From the NCBI GenBank assembly GCA_018052735.1, contig JAGPMT010000021.1, positions 1 through 49,701 of the forward strand: DNA of 49,701 nucleotides. The letters are read 5' to 3'. Under the pieces are notes generated by a model. That model did not search any database, was not told where the DNA came from, and saw only the letters and a list, made by a program, of their open reading frames with translations. The position numbers were made by a program, and so were the translations under genes. The stretch comes from Phycisphaerae bacterium (lineage in GTDB: Bacteria > Planctomycetota > Phycisphaerae > Sedimentisphaerales > Anaerohalosphaeraceae). Shown here piece after piece: positions 17,200-26,004 of the stretch (position 1 is the first letter of the stretch; each line of letters opens with the position of its first letter).

Positions 17200-18450
17200 A
17201 TGGGAAAGATGAGAGTTTGGATAACAGTTCTGATAATCGCTATGGCTGCTGCTGCCCCTGCTGTTGAGGTTATCAGCATCGACATCAATAATTACGGCAA
17301 TGAAATCGCCTATTCCGGCGAGGCGGCGGTTTCGGGTGCATCTCAATGGATTGCCTATTACGGGGGCTGGGGAGTGCCGGCTGGTTCGCCCCGAAGTGCC
17401 AATCTTGCTAAAACCGGAACGATTCAGGCCAGCACTTATGCCGAGCAGGTTTGGATCGGGGACCCCGGCGGACACAGCTATGTAACCGGCGCAAGCAGCG
17501 GTTTATTGGATGACGGTTTTGTAAGCAATACGCCTTCTCCCACGTTTACGGGAAACGATCCGAATATATCCTTTATTGGTCTGGATCTGTTTGGCGATGC
17601 CGGTCTGAGCCATGCCTACAAGGGCACATTTGATGTTTATCTATACGGCAACAGCGCAGGAAGCTTTAAACTGACGGATGCCAACAGCGTCAGCCCTCGT
17701 CTTATAGCGGCAGGAGCTGTAACCGGAACAGTCACCCCCGGGGTATTCGAATTAGGCAAAAATTATGTTGTGTTTGAAAATATATCGATTGCTGACCCCA
17801 ACAGTGTCCGGCTGTGGTATTCCAATGAGCTGAACGGCATCCAGCTTGTCGGCAAGAAAATGCCGGTGCAGATTCAGAAAACAGGCACCGTTATCAGTGC
17901 CGTCAATTATACGGCAGCCTATGATACCAATAGCCGAGATGGAGAACCTACCCGTTATGGGCCGGATACAGGATATACGGCAGGAATCGGAAGTTATGTC
18001 TCGTATTTGGCTCCGGGAGAATATATGGATTATGATATAACGGTTGATCTTGAGAATATGGGGCAGTACAGTCTCACTGCAGGTGTTGTTACCGCCTCAG
18101 GTTCCGCTTCCATGCAGATATTTATTGATGGGGTATTGTTGGGAGCTGTCACCTGTCCCCAGTATGCCGATGGGATGATCTATGAGACAACAGCACGTAC
18201 GATCAATCTTTTCCCGGGCAGTCACACAATAACGTGGAAAACACCGACAATCCGCTATAACAATATTGTGGACCTCAGACTCAATTACAGCGGGCCTGTT
18301 GTAATGAGCAATTGTGCCCAAGTACGGACGTACGGATTCAATTATCCCGGCGACCTGACGGGAGATTGCCGGGTCGATATGCAAGATCTGGCATTGATCA
18401 TTGAAAATTGGGCTAACTGCTATGATCCCCAGCCCGGTGCATGCGATTAA
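17200..18450 (+). CDS. Secreted protein with CBM6/35-like domain and C-terminal dockerin-like module
   Basis: 416-residue exported protein of unknown function. The signal peptide is MGKMRVWITVLIIAMAAAAP. Residues about 22-220 are a beta-rich region with no family I recognise (VEVISIDINNYGNEIAYSGE onward, with FIGLDLFGDAGLSHAYKGTF). Residues about 225-370 resemble carbohydrate-binding modules of the CBM6/CBM35 type (SYLAPGEYMDYDITVDL, INLFPGSHTITWKTPTIRYN). The end carries NCAQVRTYGFNYPGDLTGDC followed by RVDMQDLALIIENWANC, one dockerin-like calcium loop flanked by cysteines, as in the GH30 and LamG proteins nearby. No catalytic domain is evident. GGAGG lies before the ATG and the gene follows lacI by 26 bases. 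A substrate-binding or cell-surface role is inferred. Confidence 0.72.
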   Translation: MGKMRVWITVLIIAMAAAAPAVEVISIDINNYGNEIAYSGEAAVSGASQWIAYYGGWGVPAGSPRSANLAKTGTIQASTYAEQVWIGDPGGHSYVTGASSGLLDDGFVSNTPSPTFTGNDPNISFIGLDLFGDAGLSHAYKGTFDVYLYGNSAGSFKLTDANSVSPRLIAAGAVTGTVTPGVFELGKNYVVFENISIADPNSVRLWYSNELNGIQLVGKKMPVQIQKTGTVISAVNYTAAYDTNSRDGEPTRYGPDTGYTAGIGSYVSYLAPGEYMDYDITVDLENMGQYSLTAGVVTASGSASMQIFIDGVLLGAVTCPQYADGMIYETTARTINLFPGSHTITWKTPTIRYNNIVDLRLNYSGPVVMSNCAQVRTYGFNYPGDLTGDCRVDMQDLALIIENWANCYDPQPGACD

Positions 18451-18507
18451 ATTCGCCCAAGCTGGATAACAAGGTATCAGGAAACGATCGGTATGAGGAG
18501 AAAGAAT

Positions 18508-20205
18508 ATGAGATCTCAATATATGTTAGGGCTTGTTCTGCTGCTGAGCGGTTTTGCGCGGGCAGACAATGTGGTGAAGACCCTTTATCTGGACGGTGTT
18601 TATATGGGTCAGACGACAGCCGAAGCCGCGCTGGTCTATGCCTATGACCGTCTTATTATCGGAGCAGAGGGGGGCGTTGGCTATCGCTATAACGAATACA
18701 ACGGCAAGATTGATGAATTTGCGGTGTACGCCGGCATCTTAAATAGTTTGCGGATTACCGCTCATTACAATGCGCTGTATTCCGATCCCAATGCTTATGT
18801 CAATCAGGTACTCAGCGACAATCCTTTGCTGTATCTGCGGTTTGAGGACCCCAACAGTTTCAATAACAGCCCCGCCAAAAACAGCGGAACTGCCAACGTA
18901 AACGGTACCTACATTGACAGTGTATCCCTTTCGGCCGGTGTTGCGGGCAAAGCAGCCGTATTTCACGGCGATGCTCCCGATGGAGCAGGGGATTGCGTGG
19001 ATGTCTCGGATGCATCGGGGGCTTTTTCTCTGGAGGATATTACGATTGAATTATGGATGCAGATCACAGCAGATCCTAATACTTATCCGCGGTTGTTCCA
19101 GCATAATGGCGGATGGGACAGCCCCAGCAGCTATGGTGTTATGCTGGTTGATGCAAACACTATTGGTGTAATCGGTGGCGGAACGACAAATTATTTCGAT
19201 ACGTCCGGAGGCGTATCCATTGCAGACGGCAATTGGCATCATCTGGTCGTTACATACGATTCGACGATTGAGCAGATTACACATAAATCCTATGTGGAAG
19301 AAGTGATGGATGATAATCCGGTGCTGTATCTGCGGTTTGAAGAGTTTCCCCTTGTGGATTCATCTGCCAACAGCTACTGGGTTGCACATAATACGGGCGT
19401 CCAGCTGAGTCCCTTTGAGACCTCGTGGGGAATCGACAATTCGGTCTATATTCCCAACAGCGCTGATAATGCCGTAGCGGCAGGGCCGGCAGCGGCAATG
19501 CCGGCAGATTTGACGCTCACTGGCGACAACTATGCTTTTGCTGATGGCGATATCACATTTGAGTTCTGGGTAAACAGCACAGGGATGGATGCTTATGCTA
19601 CTATTTTTCAGCAGGGCAGGACAGAACTGGTGGCTCCGGGCATCGGGAACAGCAATGGTACTTTGCGGATTTTATGCGGCGATGACGGAAATCCCGATAA
19701 CAATCAGAACTGGACTTATACCGGTGCAGCTACACCCTTGGACGGCAAATGGCATCATATTGTTCTGACATATGATGAGATTGATCCGGATCATATGACA
19801 ATTGAACTGTATAAGGATGGGGCTAAAGTATCGACCAAAGCGATTACCAGTACAACCGGTCAGGCCAAATTAGGGCCCGAGCTGAATCACCTTGTTATCG
19901 GCGGCACGGGTACCTATACAGCAACGAATCCCGGCAATCGCTTCTCGGGTCTGATTGATGAATTTGCAGTGTACGCCGGCGTGCTTTCGGAAAGTCGTGT
20001 GGCCACACACTACGCAGCGGGACTGGCGGCAATGAAGCCCAAGACCTGCCGGCAGGTGTGGATTAAAGGGCAAGGGCTGACTGCCGATGTAGACAAGGAC
20101 TGTGATGTGGATTTGACCGATTTTGCGGCGGTGGCTTCCGGCTGGCTGCTGTGCAATGATCCTGCGTTGTTTGGGACGGATCCAGACTGTGCTGCAAATT
20201 GGTAA
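18508..20205 (+). CDS. Secreted multi-LamG protein with dockerin-like C-terminus
   Basis: 565 residues from the ATG at 18508 (GAGGAG eight bases upstream; the ATG at 18493 lies inside that site). Signal peptide ends at GFARA. The mature protein opens in the second half of a LamG/concanavalin-like domain (KTLYLDGVYMGQTTAEA, YNGKIDEFAVYAG), continues with the first half of another (DNPLLYLRFEDP to NWHHLVVTYDS), then has one complete LamG domain (DNPVLYLRFEE to IDEFAVYAGVLSESRVATHY). The C-terminus has CRQVWIKGQGLTADVDKDC and DVDLTDFAAVASGWLLC, a divergent dockerin-like loop. LamG domains commonly bind glycans or act in adhesion; no enzyme domain is seen. Lies in the LacI-controlled unit, 57 bases after its neighbour. 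Confidence 0.72.
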   Translation: MRSQYMLGLVLLLSGFARADNVVKTLYLDGVYMGQTTAEAALVYAYDRLIIGAEGGVGYRYNEYNGKIDEFAVYAGILNSLRITAHYNALYSDPNAYVNQVLSDNPLLYLRFEDPNSFNNSPAKNSGTANVNGTYIDSVSLSAGVAGKAAVFHGDAPDGAGDCVDVSDASGAFSLEDITIELWMQITADPNTYPRLFQHNGGWDSPSSYGVMLVDANTIGVIGGGTTNYFDTSGGVSIADGNWHHLVVTYDSTIEQITHKSYVEEVMDDNPVLYLRFEEFPLVDSSANSYWVAHNTGVQLSPFETSWGIDNSVYIPNSADNAVAAGPAAAMPADLTLTGDNYAFADGDITFEFWVNSTGMDAYATIFQQGRTELVAPGIGNSNGTLRILCGDDGNPDNNQNWTYTGAATPLDGKWHHIVLTYDEIDPDHMTIELYKDGAKVSTKAITSTTGQAKLGPELNHLVIGGTGTYTATNPGNRFSGLIDEFAVYAGVLSESRVATHYAAGLAAMKPKTCRQVWIKGQGLTADVDKDCDVDLTDFAAVASGWLLCNDPALFGTDPDCAANW

Positions 20206-20315
20206 GCGGCAGCATCAAGCAGAATAAAGATTGCCAGATAGATAAAAACAAATGCGGCAGAATCTGTCTCGGCGTGCGAGGCAGGCATTAATTTTTTGGT
20301 TGGGAGGATGTAACG

Positions 20316-21212
20316 ATGAAGAAACTGAATGCAGCAAAGATTGTTTTGGGTGTTTTGTGCGCAGCGATGAGCGTTTCATCGCCGGCTGCCTACAGGGATG
20401 TTGTAATGGCAGACAATCCCTTGTCGTTTTGGGAGTTCGAGGATGCTTCCAGTGCCAACGGCGATGTCTGCCTCGATTCGGCAACCCGTGCCTATAAAAA
20501 TGGCACCTACATTACTAATGGTACAGGCGTTGCGGATATTGCTCTGGTACCCGGAAAGGTCGGCCAGGCGGCGCAGTTAAACGGTTCAGGCAGCGGCGGT
20601 GCCGGCAACTGCATTGATATCTGGGATGGTGCTGCCTATCCCTATTCCTTGTCCAAGGACAGCTTCGGCTATCCTCTTCAGACGGTTTCGCTTGAGGCTT
20701 GGATCAAGAGCAGCACCACGGGCGGCTATGCCCGCATTATGCAGCACAACGGCGCCTATAATACCTTGGATGGTTACGGGATTGGGTCCTATGGTTCGAC
20801 GACCGGAGACATCACGGTGATTGGAGCCGGAACTACATGGTACACCGGCACGGGCAATGTCTTTGACGGCGAATGGCATCATATCGTTGTGACCTACAAT
20901 CCGCTTCTGGATAATGAAGATGGCATAGACGATATGTACGAGTATGTCTATATTGACGGTGTCGGCAAATGGGGCAATGTTATCGAAGACGGGGCGTTGG
21001 GCTTTAGTTACGACCGTCTGACCCTTGGCAGTGAAGGCAATCGATGGTATTTGTACAATGGTTTTGTCGGCCTGCTCGACGAAGTGGCAATTTATGATAC
21101 TGTACTAAGCGCTGACCGTGTTGCAGCTCACTACGCCGCAGGTATAATACCTGAGCCGGCTACGTTAACCCTGCTGGGATTGGGTGCAATTGCCTTATTG
21201 CGGAAGAAGTAG
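20316..21212 (+). CDS. LamG-domain protein with PEP-CTERM sorting signal
   Basis: 298-residue exported protein with one LamG/concanavalin-like domain (MADNPLSFWEFEDASS, VSLEAWIKSSTTGGYARIMQ, DGEWHHIVVTYNP, GLLDEVAIYDTVLSADRVAA). Signal peptide MKKLNAAKIVLGVLCAAMSV precedes it. The C-terminus reads PEPATLTLLGLGAIALLRKK: the PEP motif, a hydrophobic helix and a basic tail, which is the PEP-CTERM exosortase-recognised signal. GGGAGG lies nine bases before the ATG. Known PEP-CTERM proteins are processed and released to or retained at the surface by exosortase; no exosortase gene is in this window. Same LamG family as the upstream protein but a different C-terminal fate. Confidence 0.8.
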   Translation: MKKLNAAKIVLGVLCAAMSVSSPAAYRDVVMADNPLSFWEFEDASSANGDVCLDSATRAYKNGTYITNGTGVADIALVPGKVGQAAQLNGSGSGGAGNCIDIWDGAAYPYSLSKDSFGYPLQTVSLEAWIKSSTTGGYARIMQHNGAYNTLDGYGIGSYGSTTGDITVIGAGTTWYTGTGNVFDGEWHHIVVTYNPLLDNEDGIDDMYEYVYIDGVGKWGNVIEDGALGFSYDRLTLGSEGNRWYLYNGFVGLLDEVAIYDTVLSADRVAAHYAAGIIPEPATLTLLGLGAIALLRKK

Positions 21213-21257
21213 TCCTGTTTTAAAATTGGCAGCGTGTAGGGAAAAGGAACAGAAGTA

Positions 21258-21287
21258 GCAGCGGCCCGCTGTCCAGCGGGCCGCTGC
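21258..21287. other. Strong GC-rich perfect inverted repeat after the PEP-CTERM gene
   Basis: GCAGCGGCCCGCTG and its exact complement CAGCGGGCCGCTGC are separated by two bases, giving a very stable hairpin 45 bases after the stop codon. No T-run follows (AAGGGGGAGGGGG does), so a standard Rho-independent terminator is not supported. It may be a transcript-end stabiliser or partial terminator splitting the LacI unit. A TATAAT at 21305-21310 lies just beyond it, but no -35 box is apparent. Confidence 0.6.
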
Positions 21288-21360
21288 AAGGGGGAGGGGG
21301 TGTGTATAATCGGATAGCAGCAGGGAGAATTAAAGGATAAATGTTTGGAAGGAAAAAGAC

Positions 21361-22122
21361 ATGAGAAAGAAAATAGGATTTACCTTGATTGAGCTGCTGG
21401 TGGTGATAGCAATTATTGCTCTACTGCTGTCGATTATGATGCCTGCACTGAAGAGAGCCAAAGAAGCGGCCCAGCGAACCGTATGCATTAATAATCTCAA
21501 GTCACTGGGAATTGCCAACGAATTGTATGCCAATCAGCATAATGGAGCTTATGTGCCGATTTTAGACAGAAACCGTAAGGATTTTCAGAACCACTGGATT
21601 ACCAATATGTCCTTTCGTGCCAATCTGGACTTGGATTCTTTTCAAAGCAATTCGACGATGAAATATAAATCGCCTGAGAAGTTTCTGTGCCCGACCGATA
21701 AAATCGGCAAAGATCCCGCCAATGCAGTACAGGGTGTATTAATCAGCTACGGCTATAATTATACCGACTGGGGATGGGATATGGTTGATTGTGCCGGCCA
21801 CAAAATGAGCAACATTACCTCTCCTGCGACACGCATCGCTTTTATTGACTCTAATGACTGGTGGGTTCAGTGGTCTGCTGCGGACTATCGCAAGGGTTGG
21901 GATGTGCTGGGGCAGGCCAATATTCAGGCCTATAAAGATGTCGGATTGCACGGTCCTACTATCTACCGCCACAGCGAGGGGGCCAATATCGGTTTTTATG
22001 ACGGCCATGCCGAGTACAACAAGAAAGAGGAAATTTTTATTATCAAGGATTTTGAGGCCAGCCCCAAACAGCCCGGCCGGTGGGTGGTCAATCCCCAAAA
22101 ATACCTTCAGAACAATCTGTAA
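21361..22122 (+). CDS. Type II/IV pseudopilin-like protein with H-X9-DG motif
   Basis: 253 residues. The N-terminus [20 protein letters not shown] is a classical prepilin peptidase site: cleavage after Gly6, Phe at +1 and Glu at +5, followed by the hydrophobic assembly helix. The C-terminal part has [16 protein letters not shown], matching the H-X9-DG motif of the large planctomycete/verrucomicrobial pseudopilin-like family (DUF1559-type). GGAAGGA lies before the ATG. These proteins are abundant in this phylum and their function is not established; they are thought to be secreted or surface-displayed. Placement between the LamG proteins and the transporter suggests a link to xylan use, which is inference. 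Confidence 0.82.
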   Translation: MRKKIGFTLIELLVVIAIIALLLSIMMPALKRAKEAAQRTVCINNLKSLGIANELYANQHNGAYVPILDRNRKDFQNHWITNMSFRANLDLDSFQSNSTMKYKSPEKFLCPTDKIGKDPANAVQGVLISYGYNYTDWGWDMVDCAGHKMSNITSPATRIAFIDSNDWWVQWSAADYRKGWDVLGQANIQAYKDVGLHGPTIYRHSEGANIGFYDGHAEYNKKEEIFIIKDFEASPKQPGRWVVNPQKYLQNNL

Positions 22123-22211
22123 AAGGCATTTTTTATCAGTATGGAGACTGGATAAAGACATTACCCGCAGATAAACCTGTCTAAAGATCTGTTTTTTTAA
22201 AGGAATCAGCA

Positions 22212-23618
22212 ATGGAATCGAACGCACAGAAGCTATCTATTTTTGAAAAAATCGGTTACGGTCTTGGGGATACAGCTTCCAACCTGTTTTTCCAAATTTT
22301 CATTATTTTTCTGCTTTACTTTTATACGGATGTGTTCGGCATAACAGCAGCCCAGCTTGGCTTAATGCTGCTAGTGACCCGTTTTTGGGATGCAGTCAAC
22401 GATCCCATTATGGGCATGCTTGCCGACCGTACGGTTTCACGATGGGGCAAGTTTCGACCCTATCTTTTATTTGGTGCGGTGCCGTTCGGCATATTGGGTG
22501 TACTGATGTTTACAACACCCCAGTTTAGCCCGACCGGCAAACTGATCTACGCCTATGTAACGTACATTGCTATGACAATGATTTACACCGCCGTTAACGT
22601 CCCGTATGCAGCGCTGATGGGGGTTATCAGTCCTGACTCTATGGAGCGAACGGTTGTTTCGTCATTCCGTTTTGTTCTGGCGTTTGTCGGAATGTTTATT
22701 GTGCAGTATGCCCTGCTTCGACTGGTGAAGCTGTTCGGCGGAGGCAATGAGCAGCTTGGCTGGCAGCTGGCTGCGGCAGCCCTTGCAGGTCTGGCGGTGG
22801 TGTTGTTTCTGATTACTTTTTTTACTACCCGCGAACGCGTGCAGCCCATCGGCCAACAGCGTAATAAACTGGCCGATGATCTTAAGGATCTTCTGACCAA
22901 TAAGCCATGGCTGCTGATTGGCAGCGCCACGGTTTTCCAATTGATGTTCATTGTGATCCGAAGCAGCAGTATTATGTATTATTTTGAATACTACCTTGGC
23001 AATAAGGAATTGTCATTTTTCGGCAAAACAAAAGTCTACTCCTTTGAGGATATCGTTTCGGCTTATCTGCTGACAGGAACAGTTTTTACCATTCTGGGGG
23101 CTGTTCTGACCAAATGGATTGCCCGGGCTTTTGGAAAATCCCAGACTTATTCCGGCGGATTGGCCATAGCAGGGATCGCCAGTGCACTGGTGTTTGTGCT
23201 GGGGCCGGACGATATTGTTCTTCTCTTCGTGCTGCAGTTTATTACGTCATTTGCCATCGGACCGGTATCGGTTCTGCAGTGGGCTATTTATACCGATACA
23301 GCCGATTATTCCGAATGGAAAACCAATCGGCGGGCGACTGCATTGATTATGGCTGCATCCCTTTTCGCCTTGAAAATGGGTGTAGCGCTGGGCGGGACAG
23401 CACAGGCATGGATTATGGCTGCTTACGGCTATGTTGCCAATCAGCCGCAGACCCCGCAGGCCCTTACAGGCATTCGCATGGTAATGAGTGTGTATGCTGG
23501 TATTTTTGCTCTGTTAGGTGCGGCTGTTATGCTGTTTTATCCATTGAATAACCAGCGGATGAAAACGATAGAGTCACAATTAAATGAGCGCCGGCAGAAA
23601 AACTCTGCAGGCAATTGA
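22212..23618 (+). CDS. GPH-family sugar:cation symporter (MFS, MelB/XynB-like)
   Basis: 468-residue integral membrane transporter with about 12 hydrophobic segments. Family marks include GYGLGDTASNLFFQIFIIFL at the start, VTRFWDAVNDPIMGMLADRT and the RWGKFRPYLLFGAVPFG loop, all typical of the glycoside-pentoside-hexuronide group that includes MelB and xyloside transporters. AAAGGA precedes the ATG. It lies between secreted xylan-associated proteins and a cytoplasmic GH3, so import of xylo- or glucurono-xylo-oligosaccharides is the natural proposal. Substrate and coupling ion cannot be read from the sequence. Confidence 0.87.
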   Translation: MESNAQKLSIFEKIGYGLGDTASNLFFQIFIIFLLYFYTDVFGITAAQLGLMLLVTRFWDAVNDPIMGMLADRTVSRWGKFRPYLLFGAVPFGILGVLMFTTPQFSPTGKLIYAYVTYIAMTMIYTAVNVPYAALMGVISPDSMERTVVSSFRFVLAFVGMFIVQYALLRLVKLFGGGNEQLGWQLAAAALAGLAVVLFLITFFTTRERVQPIGQQRNKLADDLKDLLTNKPWLLIGSATVFQLMFIVIRSSSIMYYFEYYLGNKELSFFGKTKVYSFEDIVSAYLLTGTVFTILGAVLTKWIARAFGKSQTYSGGLAIAGIASALVFVLGPDDIVLLFVLQFITSFAIGPVSVLQWAIYTDTADYSEWKTNRRATALIMAASLFALKMGVALGGTAQAWIMAAYGYVANQPQTPQALTGIRMVMSVYAGIFALLGAAVMLFYPLNNQRMKTIESQLNERRQKNSAGN

Positions 23619-23676
23619 ACAGACCATTTTTTGAGAACATCAAATAGAACAACACGAAAAGAAAAGGATTGAAAAA

Positions 23677-25980
23677 GTGCCGATGAATAAGACAGAGAAC
23701 AAGAAGCATCCGTATTGGAATCCTGATTTACCGGTTGAACTACGGGTACAAGATCTTCTTTCGCGGATGACGTTGGAAGAAAAAGTCGCGCAGATGCTGT
23801 GTGTATGGCAGAGCAAGTGTGGGACTTTTTTCGATGAAAAAGGACATTTTAATCCGCAAAGCAGCAAACTCAACTTGCAAAACGGCCTCGGCCAGATAGG
23901 GCGGCTCAGCGATGCGGCCGGGGGCTTAACTGCTTATAAAACAGCCCAGATGGCCAATGCTATTCAGGAATATATGCGGAAAAATACCCGACTTGGCATA
24001 CCTGTTGTCATTCATGAGGAGTGCCTTCACGGGCATGCTGCCTTAGGGGCAACCAGCTTCCCGCAGCCGATAGGATTAGCAGCCACGTTCGATCCGGAGC
24101 TTGTTATGCGGCTTTATCAAATGACAGCCGAAGAAACCCGTCTTCGGGGAGCCCATCAGGCCTTGACTCCGGTTCTGGATGTGGCGCGAGAGCCGCGATG
24201 GGGGAGGGTTGAAGAAACCTTTGGTGAAGATCCCTATCTGGCAGCCCAAATGGGGCTTGCAGCTGTTCGGGGATTTCAGGGGGATGGGACTTTTAAGGAT
24301 AAAAAACATCTGATAGCAACGCTCAAACACTTTGCCGCCCACGGCCAGCCTGAATCGGGAACCAACTGTGCTCCGGTTAATGTATCCCAGCGTATCCTGC
24401 GTGAAGTTTTTTTATATCCTTTCAAAAAGGCCGTGCAAGAAGGGCCTGCTATTAGTGTTATGGCTTCCTATAATGAAATTGACAGTGTGCCTTCCCATGC
24501 CAACAAATGGTTGCTGCAGGATGTCCTGAGGAAGGAATGGGGCTTTAAAGGGTATGTAGTGTCGGATTATTATGCGATACGGGAGCTTAACGAGAGGCCC
24601 GGCTTTTTCGGTCAGTATTTAGCCGAAAATCCCAAACAGGCCGCAGCGCTGGCTGTCAGAGCCGGCGTGAATATTGAACTGCCGGATCCGGATTGCTATC
24701 CGCACCTGATTCAGCTTGTCAAGGAAGGAAGCATTCCAGAATCACTTTTGGATAATCTTGTTGCGCCAATGCTTGAGTGGAAATTCAGGCTGGGATTGTT
24801 CGAAGATCCGTGGGTCGATCCGGATGCCGCAGAACGAATTGTCGGGTGTGAAGAAAACAGCCGTCTGGCGATGGAAGCAGCCAGAAAAACTGTTACGCTG
24901 CTTAAAAATGACGGCGCAGTGGCACCGTTGAACGCATCGGCTATTAAAACACTGGCCGTAATCGGACCCAATGCGGATCGCGTTATGCTGGGCGGTTACA
25001 GCGGAACTCCGCCGCGTTATACGACTGTCCTGCAGGGTCTCCGTGACTTTTTGGGCAATTCTGCAGAAATTCTTTATCACGAAGGCTGCAAAATCACCGT
25101 CGGCGGTTCTTGGCAGCAGGATGAAGTGATTTTGAGTGATCCAGCCGAAGACCGCAAGTCGATTGCCGAAGCAGCAAAAATCGCCCGGCAGGCGGATGCT
25201 GTCGTGCTTGTCATCGGCGGCAACGAACAGACCTCGCGTGAGGCATGGGATAAAAACCATATGGGCGATCGGGCAGACCTGCGAATGGTAGGTTTGCAGG
25301 ATGAACTAGTCGATGCGGTAGCGGCTTCCGGCAAGCCGGTTATTGCGGTTCTCTTTAACGGTCGGCCGCTGGATATTCGTCATCTGGCCGAAAAGGTTCC
25401 TGTTATTTTTGAGTGCTGGTATCTGGGGCAGGAAACCGGGCCAGCGGTAGCGGAGGCCTTGTTTGGGCAGCTCAATCCCGGCGGCAAGCTGCCGATTTCT
25501 TTTCCCCGCTCTGTCGGACATATTCCTGCTTATTATAATTATAAACCTTCTGCCCGCCGCGGATACCTGTTTGATTCTGTAAGCCCTCTGTATGCATTTG
25601 GATTCGGCCTCAGCTATACGCAATTCGCATTTACCAATCTTCGGCTCCAAAAACAGACAATTCGTCCGGACGAATCAACTACTGTCTGTGTTGATGTGAC
25701 CAATACGGGCAGCCGGGAAGGCGACGAAGTCGTGCAAATGTATATACGCGACTGTTACAGTACTGTAACCCGTCCGGTCAAAGAACTGAAGGGTTTCCAG
25801 CGGATTTCTCTGGCTCCGGGACAGACCCGCACTGTGCATTTTGATATTGAGCCGGAACATTTGGCGTTTTATAACATTGATATGGACTATATTGTTGAGC
25901 CGGGGGCTTTTGAGATAATGGTCGGCAATTCTTCCCGTGACTGCGATCTTAAGAAAGTGATTCTGACAGTCAGCGGATAA
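23677..25980 (+). CDS. Glycoside hydrolase family 3, probable cytoplasmic beta-xylosidase/beta-glucosidase
   Basis: 767-residue retaining exo-glycosidase without signal peptide. GTG start at 23677 with AAGGA eight bases upstream. The N-terminal barrel shows VQDLLSRMTLEEKVAQML, VIHEECLHGHAALGATSFPQ and DVAREPRWGRVEETFGEDPY. The nucleophile is D297 in GYVVSDYYAIRE. The alpha/beta sandwich follows (VTLLKNDGAVAPLN, VIGPNADRVMLGGYSG) and a C-terminal fibronectin III-like domain (VCVDVTNTGSREGDEVVQMY). All three GH3 domains are complete. With the importer just upstream, it would split oligosaccharides inside the cell. Beta-xylosidase is favoured by the GH30/GH67 context; beta-glucosidase is not excluded. 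Confidence 0.9.
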   Translation: MPMNKTENKKHPYWNPDLPVELRVQDLLSRMTLEEKVAQMLCVWQSKCGTFFDEKGHFNPQSSKLNLQNGLGQIGRLSDAAGGLTAYKTAQMANAIQEYMRKNTRLGIPVVIHEECLHGHAALGATSFPQPIGLAATFDPELVMRLYQMTAEETRLRGAHQALTPVLDVAREPRWGRVEETFGEDPYLAAQMGLAAVRGFQGDGTFKDKKHLIATLKHFAAHGQPESGTNCAPVNVSQRILREVFLYPFKKAVQEGPAISVMASYNEIDSVPSHANKWLLQDVLRKEWGFKGYVVSDYYAIRELNERPGFFGQYLAENPKQAAALAVRAGVNIELPDPDCYPHLIQLVKEGSIPESLLDNLVAPMLEWKFRLGLFEDPWVDPDAAERIVGCEENSRLAMEAARKTVTLLKNDGAVAPLNASAIKTLAVIGPNADRVMLGGYSGTPPRYTTVLQGLRDFLGNSAEILYHEGCKITVGGSWQQDEVILSDPAEDRKSIAEAAKIARQADAVVLVIGGNEQTSREAWDKNHMGDRADLRMVGLQDELVDAVAASGKPVIAVLFNGRPLDIRHLAEKVPVIFECWYLGQETGPAVAEALFGQLNPGGKLPISFPRSVGHIPAYYNYKPSARRGYLFDSVSPLYAFGFGLSYTQFAFTNLRLQKQTIRPDESTTVCVDVTNTGSREGDEVVQMYIRDCYSTVTRPVKELKGFQRISLAPGQTRTVHFDIEPEHLAFYNIDMDYIVEPGAFEIMVGNSSRDCDLKKVILTVSG

Positions 25981-26004
25981 GCAGCGTTTTCGGATAAGAA
26001 GCCG

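Noticed and set aside
13618-20205. Cellulosome based on the dockerin-like repeats
   Set aside because: No cohesin or scaffoldin in the window and the loops carry Cys at the usual Gly position; a cellulosome is not supported.
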